Assembly: GCA_004296455.1 (NCBI GenBank)
Contig: AP018280.1
Span: forward strand, 62,001-126,000
Length of the DNA stretch: 64,000 nt
Origin: Calothrix sp. NIES-4101
GTDB lineage: Bacteria; Cyanobacteriota; Cyanobacteriia; Cyanobacteriales; Nostocaceae
Reading direction: 5' to 3'
The notes below the pieces were generated by a model. It worked only from the letters and a program-made list of their open reading frames with translations. It had not been told where the DNA came from and searched no databases. Below, piece after piece: positions 35,226 through 44,800 of this stretch. The position numbers were made by a program, and so were the translations under genes. Position 1 is the first letter of the stretch. Each line of letters begins with the position of its first letter.

Positions 35226-36903
35226 GTAGTTTTTCACTTTCCCCCCTAAAACAAGAGTTTGCAGTGTAGGTAAAACTAGGGGTGTAGTTCATATGGTAAT
35301 GTAAAAAATCATTGTGCAATGCAAACCAAAAGCTCATGAACCGACTGAGTAAAGAAGACTTAGCACAAATGAACCGGGACTACTTCCAATCTCTGGACAA
35401 GCAGAAATTGGTGGAAGTTGCGGGAAATCTTCATAAACTAGCAGTCGAGCAACTAGAAAAATTAGAGCAAAATTCGAGCAATAGTTCCTTACCCCCATCA
35501 TCAGACCAATTCAAAAGTAAGGAAAAATCAGGGTTACACCAAGAAGAACAAACACCGCACTCAGAATCACAAACAGAACCAAAGCAAGAAGATAAGGTTG
35601 TTTCCGAATCCAGGGAAAAACCAAAAAGTAAGGGATTCGCTCTAAAAAAGCCGGGAAAACAACCAGGGGCTAAGGGGATATGGCGGACAGCACCCTTAGT
35701 GCCAAACCAAACCATATCCCATTACCCAAAAACTTGTGCATCGTGTAACAGTGGATTAGAAATAGACCAACAAGCAAAACCCCACATGGGCTATTACGTA
35801 TTGGAACTGGAAAAATTAGAGTCTGGAATTGAGGTAAAGTGTACGCTTCATCATTACTATCAGGCGACTTGCACCTGTGGACACCAAACAAAAGAAAAGC
35901 CTTTAGTCGGGTATGTTTCGGTAGTTGAAGGAAGAAGCAGAGATTTAAGCTTGCAGGAGTATGGACTTGTCGGTCCGATGCTGGCAACGTTTATTGCTTC
36001 TGTTGCAATACGATACCGTATGTCCCGACCGAAAATAAGAGAGTTATTGAACGATTGGGTAGGTGTATCGCTGTCAGTCGGAACAATCGACAGATGTATT
36101 CGAGAGGTAGGAATAGCTTGTTCCCCAGTCGTTGAGGAATTAATTGAACAATTGCAATCGTCAGAAATAATCCACCTTGATGAAACACCCTGGTATGAGA
36201 AAGGGAAATATCGGTGGTTATGGGTAGCGATTACGAAAACAATTGCCGTTTACCACATCGGTAGTCGTCGTCAAGAAGAATTACTGCGGTTGATCAGTGA
36301 TGCATTTGTGGGATGGTTAGTAACTGATGGGTATGGAGCCTACAGTCATTACCCAAAACGCCAACATTGTTTAGCTCATCTGATTCGTAAAGCGATCGCT
36401 TTGACCGAAGCAGTAGATAAAGAAGTGGCGGATTTAGGGCAGTGGCTTTTAGAGGAACTGAGGGAACTAATACATACACTTGCTATCGGCGACGGGGATA
36501 CAGATGAAAAAGACTCACACCCCGCTCGCCTATACAGAGTCTGCCGATTGGCTACGCTTGCAGAGCATAGTAAGTTAAAGGCTCTAGCAAAAGAAATTTT
36601 AGCTGATTGGGACGCTGTGGTTGCGTGTTTTTATCATCCGCAATTACCAGCAACCAATAATGAGGCTGAACGGGCTTTACGACATGCCGTTATTGCTCGA
36701 CGTATTAGCTATGGTACTCGCACTACTGAAGGCAGTTTAGCTTACTGCTCTGTTTTGAGTGTCATTGAAACTTGTCGTCTCAGAAAAGTTGATCCTTGGG
36801 GTTATATTGCAATGGTTCTTACTCAGGCTCGTAAAGGTATAAAACATCCCCCCATTCCTGTTGCTTCTTAATCCTTTTTTGATGCAGGAGAGTGAAAAAC
36901 TAC
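35226..36903 (+). mobile_element. IS66-family insertion sequence with intact ends
   Basis: The inverted repeats GTAGTTTTTCACTTTCC (35226-35242) and, on the other strand, GTAGTTTTTCACTCTCC (36887-36903) differ at one position. Both ends are flanked by the 8-bp direct repeat AATTTTTT (35218-35225 and 36904-36911), the duplication length expected for IS66. The 1678-bp element carries only the large transposase gene, without the small tnpA/tnpB genes of some IS66 relatives. It looks intact and recent, and it sits between two small secreted-protein genes. Confidence 0.9.
35336..36871 (+). CDS. IS66-family transposase
   Basis: 511 residues from ATG 35336. The N-terminal coiled region and a Ser/Pro/Lys/Glu-rich segment (LEQNSSNSSLPPSSDQF, typical of IS66) precede a zinc-finger-like domain (CASCNSGL and CTCGH, about 135-185). 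The DDE core follows: HLDETPWYEKGKYRWLWVAI, VTDGYGAYSHYPKRQHCLAH and NNEAERALRHAVIARR, with all three acidic residues. The C-terminus ends in a short basic tail. No frameshift or internal stop is present, so it is probably active. Confidence 0.93.
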   Translation: MNRLSKEDLAQMNRDYFQSLDKQKLVEVAGNLHKLAVEQLEKLEQNSSNSSLPPSSDQFKSKEKSGLHQEEQTPHSESQTEPKQEDKVVSESREKPKSKGFALKKPGKQPGAKGIWRTAPLVPNQTISHYPKTCASCNSGLEIDQQAKPHMGYYVLELEKLESGIEVKCTLHHYYQATCTCGHQTKEKPLVGYVSVVEGRSRDLSLQEYGLVGPMLATFIASVAIRYRMSRPKIRELLNDWVGVSLSVGTIDRCIREVGIACSPVVEELIEQLQSSEIIHLDETPWYEKGKYRWLWVAITKTIAVYHIGSRRQEELLRLISDAFVGWLVTDGYGAYSHYPKRQHCLAHLIRKAIALTEAVDKEVADLGQWLLEELRELIHTLAIGDGDTDEKDSHPARLYRVCRLATLAEHSKLKALAKEILADWDAVVACFYHPQLPATNNEAERALRHAVIARRISYGTRTTEGSLAYCSVLSVIETCRLRKVDPWGYIAMVLTQARKGIKHPPIPVAS

Positions 36904-37008
36904 AATTTTTTTGCTGTTATTATTAGTTTTTACACACTTTAAATTCCCTGATTATGTGGAGAAAAAAACAGTTTGTATACTTCCTGATTGGGAATTCAAA
37001 TTTGCCAA

Positions 37009-37368
37009 CTATAATGCCCCTTCATTTTTCATTGAAAATATGTAGTTGTAATATTCCGTCCCAGTTTTTCTGTTAATTACAACTACACGCTTGGTTCCGA
37101 GATCGTACATAACACGAACTTGTCTATCTTGGGCAATATACACATTGCCTTTTGTTTTCTGGAGTATACCCTGAAATTTAAACTCTCCTTCTTGAAGCCG
37201 AATGGCAATCTGATTGCGATTTCTCCGGGTCATGTAAGTGAGGGGTACTATTTTCCGTTGGGCAATTATCTGAGGCTGAGGAATCATTATATCTGCCTTT
37301 GTTGGCGAGATAGCTGCAATTGATGCAAAAGAAAAAATAGTCACAAATAATGTTGTCGAAAATTTCAT
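37009..37368 (-). CDS. Small secreted protein of unknown function
   Basis: 119 residues. The signal peptide is MKFSTTLFVTIFSFASIAAI, then SPTKADI, with cleavage near TKA. AGAGGGA precedes the ATG. The mature part is strongly basic and beta-rich (RKIVPLTYMTRRNRNQIAIR, then LGTKRVVVINRKTGTEYYNY), without cysteines. The signal peptide resembles that of the 34770 protein, which suggests a shared origin or shared export. No family is recognised. Confidence 0.65.
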   Translation of the reverse strand: MKFSTTLFVTIFSFASIAAISPTKADIMIPQPQIIAQRKIVPLTYMTRRNRNQIAIRLQEGEFKFQGILQKTKGNVYIAQDRQVRVMYDLGTKRVVVINRKTGTEYYNYIFSMKNEGAL

Positions 37369-37526
37369 ATTTTCCCTCTACTGCTGTTGACAAATGCGTT
37401 ATAAAGTAAATTTCCAGAAAGAACAAGCTCTTGCTACATAAATATTTCAGTGAATTATTTGTATCTAAGACTCAACCCTTGAAATCTTTAAGTAGAACAA
37501 GAACTTGACTTTTACAAATTCAGTTA

Positions 37527-38297
37527 TTAGGGTCTGTTATCGACTTGTACTCTAATTTTTTGGCGAGGACAGCGCCAAGGCGCAGGATGACCAGAACTTG
37601 CTCCAACGTGAGTGCAACCTTGTCCTTGCATTGAATCCCAGGAGACATCATTAGGCTTATAGAATCGCCAACGACCCTTGTCATCTGGCCCCGACTCGGC
37701 TCTGAGTTCACGTGTCGAGTTTCCGTAGCCATAATCAGGTCGATTATTATTGTTATTGTTATTATTTACTTGCACCCTAATCTTCCGGCTAGAACAACGC
37801 CAAGGAGTCCCACCACCAACAAAAGCGCAACCTTGCGATCGCATTTCATCTAGTGAGACATCATTAGGCTTGTAGAATCGCCAACGACCCTTGTCATCTG
37901 GCCCCGACTCGGCTCTGAGTTCACGTGTCGAGTTCCTGTAGCCATAATCAGGTCGATTATTATTGTTATTATTTACTTGCACCCGAATCTTCCGGCTAGA
38001 ACAGCGCCAAGGGGTTCCACCACCAACAAAAGCACAACCTTGCGATCGCATTTCATCTGCTGAGACATCGCTAGGTTGGTAGAATCGCCAACGACCTTTG
38101 TCATCTGGTCCCGACTCAGCCCTGAGTTCACGTGTAGAAAATCTTTGTGAGATCAGCAAAGAAGTAGTATTAGATTGAATTTCTTGCGCTGAAGCTGAAA
38201 AATCTTCTGTCTTGATGGCAACTGAACTCAAGAAAATGCCACAAACTGCGAAATTTACGAATCGAGACAATCGACTTGTTTTGGTGAAATGCGACAT
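37527..38297 (-). CDS. Secreted protein built of three near-identical repeats joined by poly-Asn linkers
   Basis: 256 residues with a probable signal peptide ending near residue 37 (FSASAQEIQ). Three copies of a domain of about 55 residues follow at about 54-108, 123-178 and 194-252. Each begins STRELRAESGPDDKGRWRFY, continues (K/Q)P(N/S)DVS and a Met-containing turn, then QGC and WRC, and ends KIRVQV. Each copy has two cysteines that could pair. The repeats are joined by runs of six and eight Asn followed by RPDYGY. The first two copies are almost identical, the third diverges in its second half. The recent duplications make the gene prone to copy-number change. I do not recognise the domain; surface binding is a guess. 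Confidence 0.75.
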   Translation of the reverse strand: MSHFTKTSRLSRFVNFAVCGIFLSSVAIKTEDFSASAQEIQSNTTSLLISQRFSTRELRAESGPDDKGRWRFYQPSDVSADEMRSQGCAFVGGGTPWRCSSRKIRVQVNNNNNNRPDYGYRNSTRELRAESGPDDKGRWRFYKPNDVSLDEMRSQGCAFVGGGTPWRCSSRKIRVQVNNNNNNNNRPDYGYGNSTRELRAESGPDDKGRWRFYKPNDVSWDSMQGQGCTHVGASSGHPAPWRCPRQKIRVQVDNRP

Positions 38298-38488
38298 AAA
38301 TTACTCTACTTGTTTTAAATATTACGATGCTTTGTCTTTCAATGGAATAAACCTTTTTCTAACCCTTACCTTCCCAAGATAAAATGTTTGCCACACAAGT
38401 TTTTCTAGAACTAATTTCCAACTCAAAAGGTGGATTTCAACTGATACAATTGCCGGTAAACATTGAATCCTTGATTTGGCTTGACGGA

Positions 38489-38950
38489 TTAGTAGACATA
38501 GATAGCGCCCTTTTCATCCACATAAATAGATCGCGTGATCCCAAAGGTGGCTGGTTGACCTGTGATAGTGACAATTAGCTCGTTACGTACGACTTTAACT
38601 TGAGCACGTAAATTTGTGTCTTTAACATCCGTATATACCGTCAAATCGATTGGTGGCGGTAGATAGCTGGTATGGAGGGTCCCAAAAGTAACAGACTTCT
38701 GGGGTATGACGTTGCGTTCACGCGATGTTGGTTCTGCCAGTACAGCCAGGATGTTAACGTTTGACTGATTCACAACACGGATTTGGATGGGCTTGTTGGG
38801 ATTAATTTTGGCAGCAATAGGCGATCGCCTGTCGTTTTGTTGTTGTGAGGTATTGGGAACTGGCTCACTTTGTTGAGCAGTTGTTAACTCGGATTGAGCG
38901 ATCGCACCCATTGTCATTAATCCCAGCACAACCAAAATGCTCAATTTCAT
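38489..38950 (-). CDS. Small exported protein of unknown function
   Basis: 153 residues from ATG 38950, preferred because GGAG lies eleven bases upstream and the protein then begins with the signal sequence MKLSILVVLGLMTMGAIAQS; an upstream in-frame ATG would add 29 basic residues. A Gln/Ser/Pro-rich spacer (about 20-45) leads to a compact beta-rich domain (PIQIRVVNQSNVNILAVLAE...DLTVYTDVKD...ITRSIYVDEKGAIYVY). It is one of a row of small exported proteins on this strand. Function unknown. Confidence 0.65.
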   Translation of the reverse strand: MKLSILVVLGLMTMGAIAQSELTTAQQSEPVPNTSQQQNDRRSPIAAKINPNKPIQIRVVNQSNVNILAVLAEPTSRERNVIPQKSVTFGTLHTSYLPPPIDLTVYTDVKDTNLRAQVKVVRNELIVTITGQPATFGITRSIYVDEKGAIYVY

Positions 38951-39067
38951 CAATGATTTTCTCCGTAGCAGGTGTTTGTGAGTATAAATTTTTTGAGATA
39001 ACAACTTAGTTTCAGTACTATCACATATCAGCTTCAATTACATTCTCCCGAATTGCTTCTTCTCAGT

Positions 39068-39137
39068 CAGTGCCAATGATAAATGTTTTGGAATCAATAG
39101 ATGTAGTTATCTTAATTATTAGAACCGGAAAACTTAA
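39068..39137. repeat. Decayed duplicate of an internal segment of the neighbouring gene
   Basis: This segment aligns with 39424-39491 over about 69 bases with one indel and many matches (GTGCCAATGATAAAT, GAATCAAT, ATGTAGTT, AGAACC, GAAAACTTA). It covers the coding segment that reads FSGSDGKHNYIIDS..FIIGTD, but stops interrupt the copy. It begins within the stop codon of the 39134 gene and is probably a remnant of a tandem copy. Confidence 0.65.
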
Positions 39138-39712
39138 GGTTGGCACTTGGAAGCCAAAGCTGCTTTTGCTATCCAAACTTTATTGCCATTGTTATCAGTT
39201 GCCTCTACATACTCAAAGTTACTACCAGGAATATTGGTTTTGCGATCGCAATTAACTTTGAGTTTCTGTCCTTGTGTCATGCGAATTTTGATACTTTGAT
39301 CCCGTTGAAAAAATGCGGAAGCACTATAAGTTAAAGTATCGTTACGAATCGAAGAGCTTTGTGTTGGCTGATTTGTTTGAGCAGGGGCATTGGTGACATT
39401 TTCCGTTTTTGGCTGTTCCCCATCGGTGCCAATGATAAATTTTCGGGAATCAATTATGTAGTTGTGTTTACCATCAGAACCAGAAAACTTACCACCTTCA
39501 CGATTAGCTGGCACTCTGATGTATCCTGAACCATCATGATAGGTAATGACCATTTGAAAACTAGCTTCACCTGGGCAGATAGTTACTAAGTGTCCTGTAG
39601 TTCTAAATTTGGCTTCTGGTGTCTTTTCTCCACAAACACTAGCAGCTTTTGCTTCTGGTATAATTAATGCACCTGCAATCATTACCGCTGACAAAAATAT
39701 ACTTGTTCTCAT
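39134..39712 (-). CDS. Secreted protein with SH3-like C-terminal domain
   Basis: 192 residues from ATG 39712 (MRTSIFLSAVMIAGALIIPE, cleavage near AKAAS); the start six codons earlier is less likely because AAGGG lies just before the chosen ATG. The N-terminal mature half has two cysteines (ASVCGEK, VTICPGE) and GYIRVPANREGGKFSG. A Gln/Thr-rich linker (about 105-125) leads to a C-terminal domain (LTYSASAFFQRDQSIKIRMT, YVEATDNNGNKVWIAKAAL) resembling a bacterial SH3-type beta-barrel, which often binds peptidoglycan or peptide. A degraded copy of a segment of this gene follows its stop codon. No exact function is proposed. Confidence 0.65.
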   Translation of the reverse strand: MRTSIFLSAVMIAGALIIPEAKAASVCGEKTPEAKFRTTGHLVTICPGEASFQMVITYHDGSGYIRVPANREGGKFSGSDGKHNYIIDSRKFIIGTDGEQPKTENVTNAPAQTNQPTQSSSIRNDTLTYSASAFFQRDQSIKIRMTQGQKLKVNCDRKTNIPGSNFEYVEATDNNGNKVWIAKAALASKCQP

Positions 39713-39730
39713 GGTTACCCTTGATCTCAT

Positions 39731-40087
39731 AACATAATTAAAATCCTAGTAGCCCTAAATTTCCCATGTTTCGCTATTCACCTCAAGTACAGATAAATCA
39801 GTTAAGGTCTCTTCCAGTAAATTGCCCATAAATATTACCAAATTGATGTTCAAGATATGATTGGTAAATTTTTTTAGAAAGAGTGGAACCCTTAGCTATC
39901 CTGATAGTACAAAAATTTATACTGATAGTAAGATTGACAAAATACTTGTATTAGTCATCTAAATCTTTAGATTTTCTTAAATAAAATTTATGTTATGTTC
40001 CTGAAAAAATATCACTTACATCAGTTAAGATAAAAACACCGCTTGATAATAATAATTACTACAAAAATCGCGTCTTTATATTAAGAT
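39731..40087. other. Divergent intergenic region
   Basis: A+T-rich spacer between the secreted-protein genes (minus) and the HTH-ATPase gene (plus). It should contain promoters for both. No repeat, RNA gene or open frame stands out. Confidence 0.5.
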
Positions 40088-41644
40088 ATGAAACAATACA
40101 ATAATATATCAAAGCGAAAAAGGGGAGTAGTTTTGACTGTTGCTGGATTGAAAAGATTTCAAGCAGCGATTTTAGATGTAGAGAGGACAGAAAGGGGAGG
40201 AAAGCGTTTTACACAAGCAGAACTCAGCGATCGCATTGGAGTTTCCACTGCTACCCTGAGTCGTTTATGGTCTTTAAATTCTAGGATAGATCCGCGCACT
40301 CTACGAATATGCTTTAGTGCTTTTGATTTGCGATTGGATGAGCGTGACTACACCCTTTTTGATGCTGATTATATTAATGGAATGGATGAAAGCTGGGAAG
40401 AGAATGAAGAGGTTATAGGTGGAGATACCTTTGACAATACAGGGAATATAGATTTATTTTCAGCGAATAATGTAATCTCTCAAATTGTTTCCATAGTTGT
40501 TGGTGAGGAAAAATCTTCTCATGCCATTACATTCAATGAACAGCTTGAGGAAACCTCTACAAACATCCCAGATACAACCCTTGAATTATTGCCTAATCAT
40601 CACTATGAATATAATCTGGAACACTATTGTAAATATCCTAGTGGTCCCATAGCTTTAGATTCCCAATTGTATATTCCCCGCCACCCACTGGAAGAAATCG
40701 CATATCAAGAAATTACACAACCAGGATGTGTGATTCGGATTCAAGGTTGTCGAGAGATGGGCAAAACTTCTTTAATGTTGCGGATTTTGGCTCATGCGAT
40801 GAAGTTAGGTTATAAAACAGTAACACTTAACCTCAATCAAGTTGATATTGATGTTTTGCAAAAGCCACGATTATTCATGCAATGGCTAACTGCCAGTATT
40901 TCTCGTAAGTTGGGAGTGGAATCCCACCCAGAACAATATTGGGATGAAGAAATTGGCAATAAACTCAGTTGCACTCTTTACATGAAAGAATGTTTACTTG
41001 CACCTTTAGAGCAACCTTTATTATTGGTCTTAGATGATGTTCATCATATTTTTGAATATCCAAATTTAGCCAGGGAATTTCTACCTTTGTTACGTTCATG
41101 GCAAGAAGAAGCACAACAGGAACAGGTATGGCAAAAACTGCGAATGTTGATTGTTTATTCTACTGAGGTTTATATTCCTCTTGACATTAATCAATCTCCT
41201 TTTAATATTGGATTACCGTTAAAATTATCAGAATTTAATCATGAACAAGTAATTGACTTAGCACAAAACTATGGCATTGATTGGAGAGTCAATAATGAAG
41301 CCAGGCAACTAATGCATTTAGTAGGAGGACATCCAGCACTGATTAATTTAGCTCTTTATTACATCCGTTGCCAAGAATTAACATTAGAAGAGATTTGCAC
41401 AACAGCAAGCACACATATAGGTATTTATCGTCAACATTTGCAAAGTTTATTGAATAAATTACAACAAAATTCGCAATTATTAGAGAATTTCCACAGAATC
41501 TTAAGACAAGATCATAATATTCCTCTACATCCATTAAATGCTTACAAATTAGAAAATATGGGTTTAATCCGATCGCAACAACAAAACTGGGTGATTAGTT
41601 GTAAATTATATCGAGACTTCTTTGGTAAATATCTGGTATTATAA
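40088..41644 (+). CDS. HTH protein fused to a cyanobacterial AAA-like (STAND) ATPase domain
   Basis: 518 residues. The N-terminal part (about 15-75: FTQAELSDRIGVSTATLSRL) is a helix-turn-helix of the type found in transcription factors. A poorly conserved acidic linker (about 95-190) leads to an AAA-like domain of the AAA_35 type. It has Walker A GCREMGKTSLMLR near residue 219 and Walker B PLLLVLDDVHHIF near 311-323. A sensor-like region follows (LMHLVGGHPALINLALYYIR), with the GGHP motif of STAND ATPases. The C-terminus ends in a winged-helix-like tail (LENMGLIRSQQQNWVISCKL). Such proteins are common in filamentous cyanobacteria, and most have no known targets. DNA binding coupled to nucleotide-driven assembly is inferred. 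Confidence 0.8.
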   Translation: MKQYNNISKRKRGVVLTVAGLKRFQAAILDVERTERGGKRFTQAELSDRIGVSTATLSRLWSLNSRIDPRTLRICFSAFDLRLDERDYTLFDADYINGMDESWEENEEVIGGDTFDNTGNIDLFSANNVISQIVSIVVGEEKSSHAITFNEQLEETSTNIPDTTLELLPNHHYEYNLEHYCKYPSGPIALDSQLYIPRHPLEEIAYQEITQPGCVIRIQGCREMGKTSLMLRILAHAMKLGYKTVTLNLNQVDIDVLQKPRLFMQWLTASISRKLGVESHPEQYWDEEIGNKLSCTLYMKECLLAPLEQPLLLVLDDVHHIFEYPNLAREFLPLLRSWQEEAQQEQVWQKLRMLIVYSTEVYIPLDINQSPFNIGLPLKLSEFNHEQVIDLAQNYGIDWRVNNEARQLMHLVGGHPALINLALYYIRCQELTLEEICTTASTHIGIYRQHLQSLLNKLQQNSQLLENFHRILRQDHNIPLHPLNAYKLENMGLIRSQQQNWVISCKLYRDFFGKYLVL

Positions 41645-41897
41645 TTGGGTCAAATTGATAGAAAATAATTAAAAATAATGAGTTGTTAGATATTCTACGT
41701 ATCTGTAACCACTCAGTAAATTGCTCACAACATTGAAGTCAGTATTCTGCGATATTGTCCTCTGGGGAAAATGTGACAATGATGATTCCAAACATTTGTA
41801 AAGTTAATGCCTCCCTAAATGCTAATACCCCCAACTATAGTCATATGGTTATAATTGCCTGCTTGCTACATAGTTTCGAGTTAGTTTCTTAACTCCT

Positions 41898-44800
41898 ATG
41901 GGGAATTCCTTTCGATACAAAGTTGGTGGATGCCTTCAGGCGGATGCGCCCAACTATGTGGTGCGGCAGGCAGATCGACAGCTTTACCAAGCACTACGGG
42001 TGGGGGAATTTTGTTATGTATTCAATGCGCGGCAGATGGGTAAATCATCACTGTTGGTGAGGGTAAAGCAACAACTCCAGCAGGATGGTGCACATTGCGC
42101 CTATTTGGACATGACTCGCTTGGGAAGCGATCGCCTTATGCCCCAGCAGTGGTATCGCGGCATTATAGTCAGTCTACTCCAGAGTTTTCAGCTACTAGGA
42201 ATTGTCGATTATCGAGACTGGTTTGCCAGCCACGCAGATATCCCTTGGATTCAGTGCTTGACGTTGTTTGTAGAAGAAATTTTATGGGGACAATTTTGCC
42301 AGACACCAATTTATATTTTTATTGACGAAATTGATAGTGTATTAAGTCTAGAATTTCCCACGGATGATTTTTTTGCCTGGATTCGGTCTTGTTATCACCA
42401 GCGAACCCATGATATCCGTTATCAACGCCTGAATATTGTCCTATTTGGTGTGACAACACCCTCGGATTTAATTGCCGATAAACAACGAACACCTTTCAAC
42501 ATCGGTCATGCCATCCAGTTAGATGGGTTTACAATTACAGAAGCCACACCCCTGGCAGCAGGACTCGACGCTGCGGCAGAAAACCCCCTCGCCACCCTCC
42601 AGGCAATTCTACATTGGACAGGAGGACAACCCTTTCTGACCCAAAAACTTTGTCAGATGGTAATTTATGTGAGGGAGCAAGGGGAACAACCACGATTGCA
42701 GATTTCCCCTGATATGGAGACTTTGTGGGTAGATGAGTTAGTAAAAGCTTATTGCCTGGATAATTGGGAAACTCACGATGAACCTGTGCATTTACGTACT
42801 ATCCGCGATCGCTTATTCTGGAATGAAAACCGTACTGGACGATTGCTAGGCATTTATCAACAACTGTTGCAGGGAGAATTAGTACCCCTGGATGACAGCC
42901 GCGAGCAACTGGAATTATTGCTCTCAGGATTAGTGGTGCGACAAGGTAACCACTTAGCAATCAAAAATCCGATTTATCAACATGTTTTCAACCTGGCATG
43001 GGTAAACCAGCAGTTGAATCGTCTGCGTCCCTATGCTGCTGCGATTAACGCTTGGGTTGCGTCCCAACGCAGAGATACCTCCAAACTACTGCGGGGGAAA
43101 TGTCTGCTGGCAGCGCAACAGTGGGCACAGGACAAAAGCCTCAGCGATTTAGATTACCAGTTTCTTACTGCCAGTCAGGATGCAGAACGGCAATTAATCC
43201 AACAGCAACTTGAGGCACAACAGGAAAGTGAACGGTTCTTTCGGCAGCTAGCAGAAGCAATACCCCAAATAGTTTGGATTTTGGAGCCAGATGGCAGATT
43301 ATCTTACAGCAACCAACAGGGAACTAGCTTTTCGGGGCGATCGCTCTCTGAGGTCAAGGACTGGCAACGTTTAAATGTGGTTCATCCCGACGATCAACCT
43401 CGTAGTCTTGCAGCCTGGACATATTCCCTGGAAACGAACTCACCCTACGAAGTACAATTGAGAATACAAGATGGAGAGGGAAACTATCGCTGGTTTCTGA
43501 ATCGGGCAATTCCTATCCGCGATGGAAGTGGACAGGTGGTTAAGTGGTTTGGCACCAGCACCGATCTGGATAACCTCAAACGGGAGGAAGAAATCCAGCG
43601 ATTGCGAGAAGTTGAGCAACGACTTCAACAACAACAACGTGCCAGTCGCTTACAAAAGTGGTTGTTGCTAACTGTGAGTACTGCCTTTGTCATCGCCAGT
43701 TGTTTGGGATTATACGCCTTTGCTCAAAGACGGCAAGCCACCCTGCGAGAAATTGAAGCCATCACCCATGCCTCGGAAGCCCAGTTTGCCTCTGGAAATC
43801 GCTTAGATGCGCTGGTGACTGCCATTAAAGCCCAAAATAAGTTGAGTAAATTGTCTGGTGTGCCCACGGAGTTAGCTACCCAAGTCGAAGGAGAATTACG
43901 CCGTGCCTCCTTTCAAGCTGTTGAGAGGAATCGGTTGCGTGGTGACAAGGGGCGAGTGCTAGGTATTGCCGTCAGTCGTGACGGACAAGTGATTGCCTCG
44001 GCACATCAACAGTCTGAGATTTTCCTGTGGGGAGCGAATGGCAAGTTGCTACACACCCTCAAGGGTCATGAAGGAGAAGTCAACGATGTAGAATTTAGTC
44101 CAGATGGGCAAATCCTAGTTTCTGCAGGGCAGGATGGTACAGTGCGGTTATGGCGACGGGATGGTTCACCCCTGAAAATTTTCCGGGGTCATCAAGAGAA
44201 GGTGTTATCGGTTGCTGTCAGTCCAGATGGCAAGTGGATTGCTTCTGCTAGTCAAGACAAAACTGTGAAACTTTGGAGCCTGGATGGCACCTTGAAGCGA
44301 ACTTTCACTGGACATAGTGATTTCGTTTGGGATGTGGCATTTAGCCCGAATGGGCGATCGCTTGCTTCTGCTAGCTGGGATAATACAGTCATCCTGTGGA
44401 ATGTGGAGGGAACGAAAATTCGCACTCTGAAAAACTCCATCCCTTCCGAAAAAGGCAAAAACCGCCTCGTTAGTGTAGCTTTCAGTCGGGATGGGCAAAC
44501 CCTGGCAACAGGTGATTGGTATGGCAATATCTTGTGGTGGCGTGTCGATGGCACCCTATTGCACACTGCCTCCGAACACCATAGCGCCGTTGTCAGCCTT
44601 GCTTTCAGTCCAGACGGGCAAACCTTGGTTTCTGGCAGTTGGGATGAAAAGATTAAATTCTGGAATACTGACAAAGCCGTCACGAGAACCCTGAATGCTC
44701 ATCCTAGCGGCACCTGGGAAGTGGCATTTAGTGCGGATGGTCAAACGCTGTTCTCTGGCGGAGAAGACAAACTGGTTCGCATCTGGGAACTGCACCCCAA

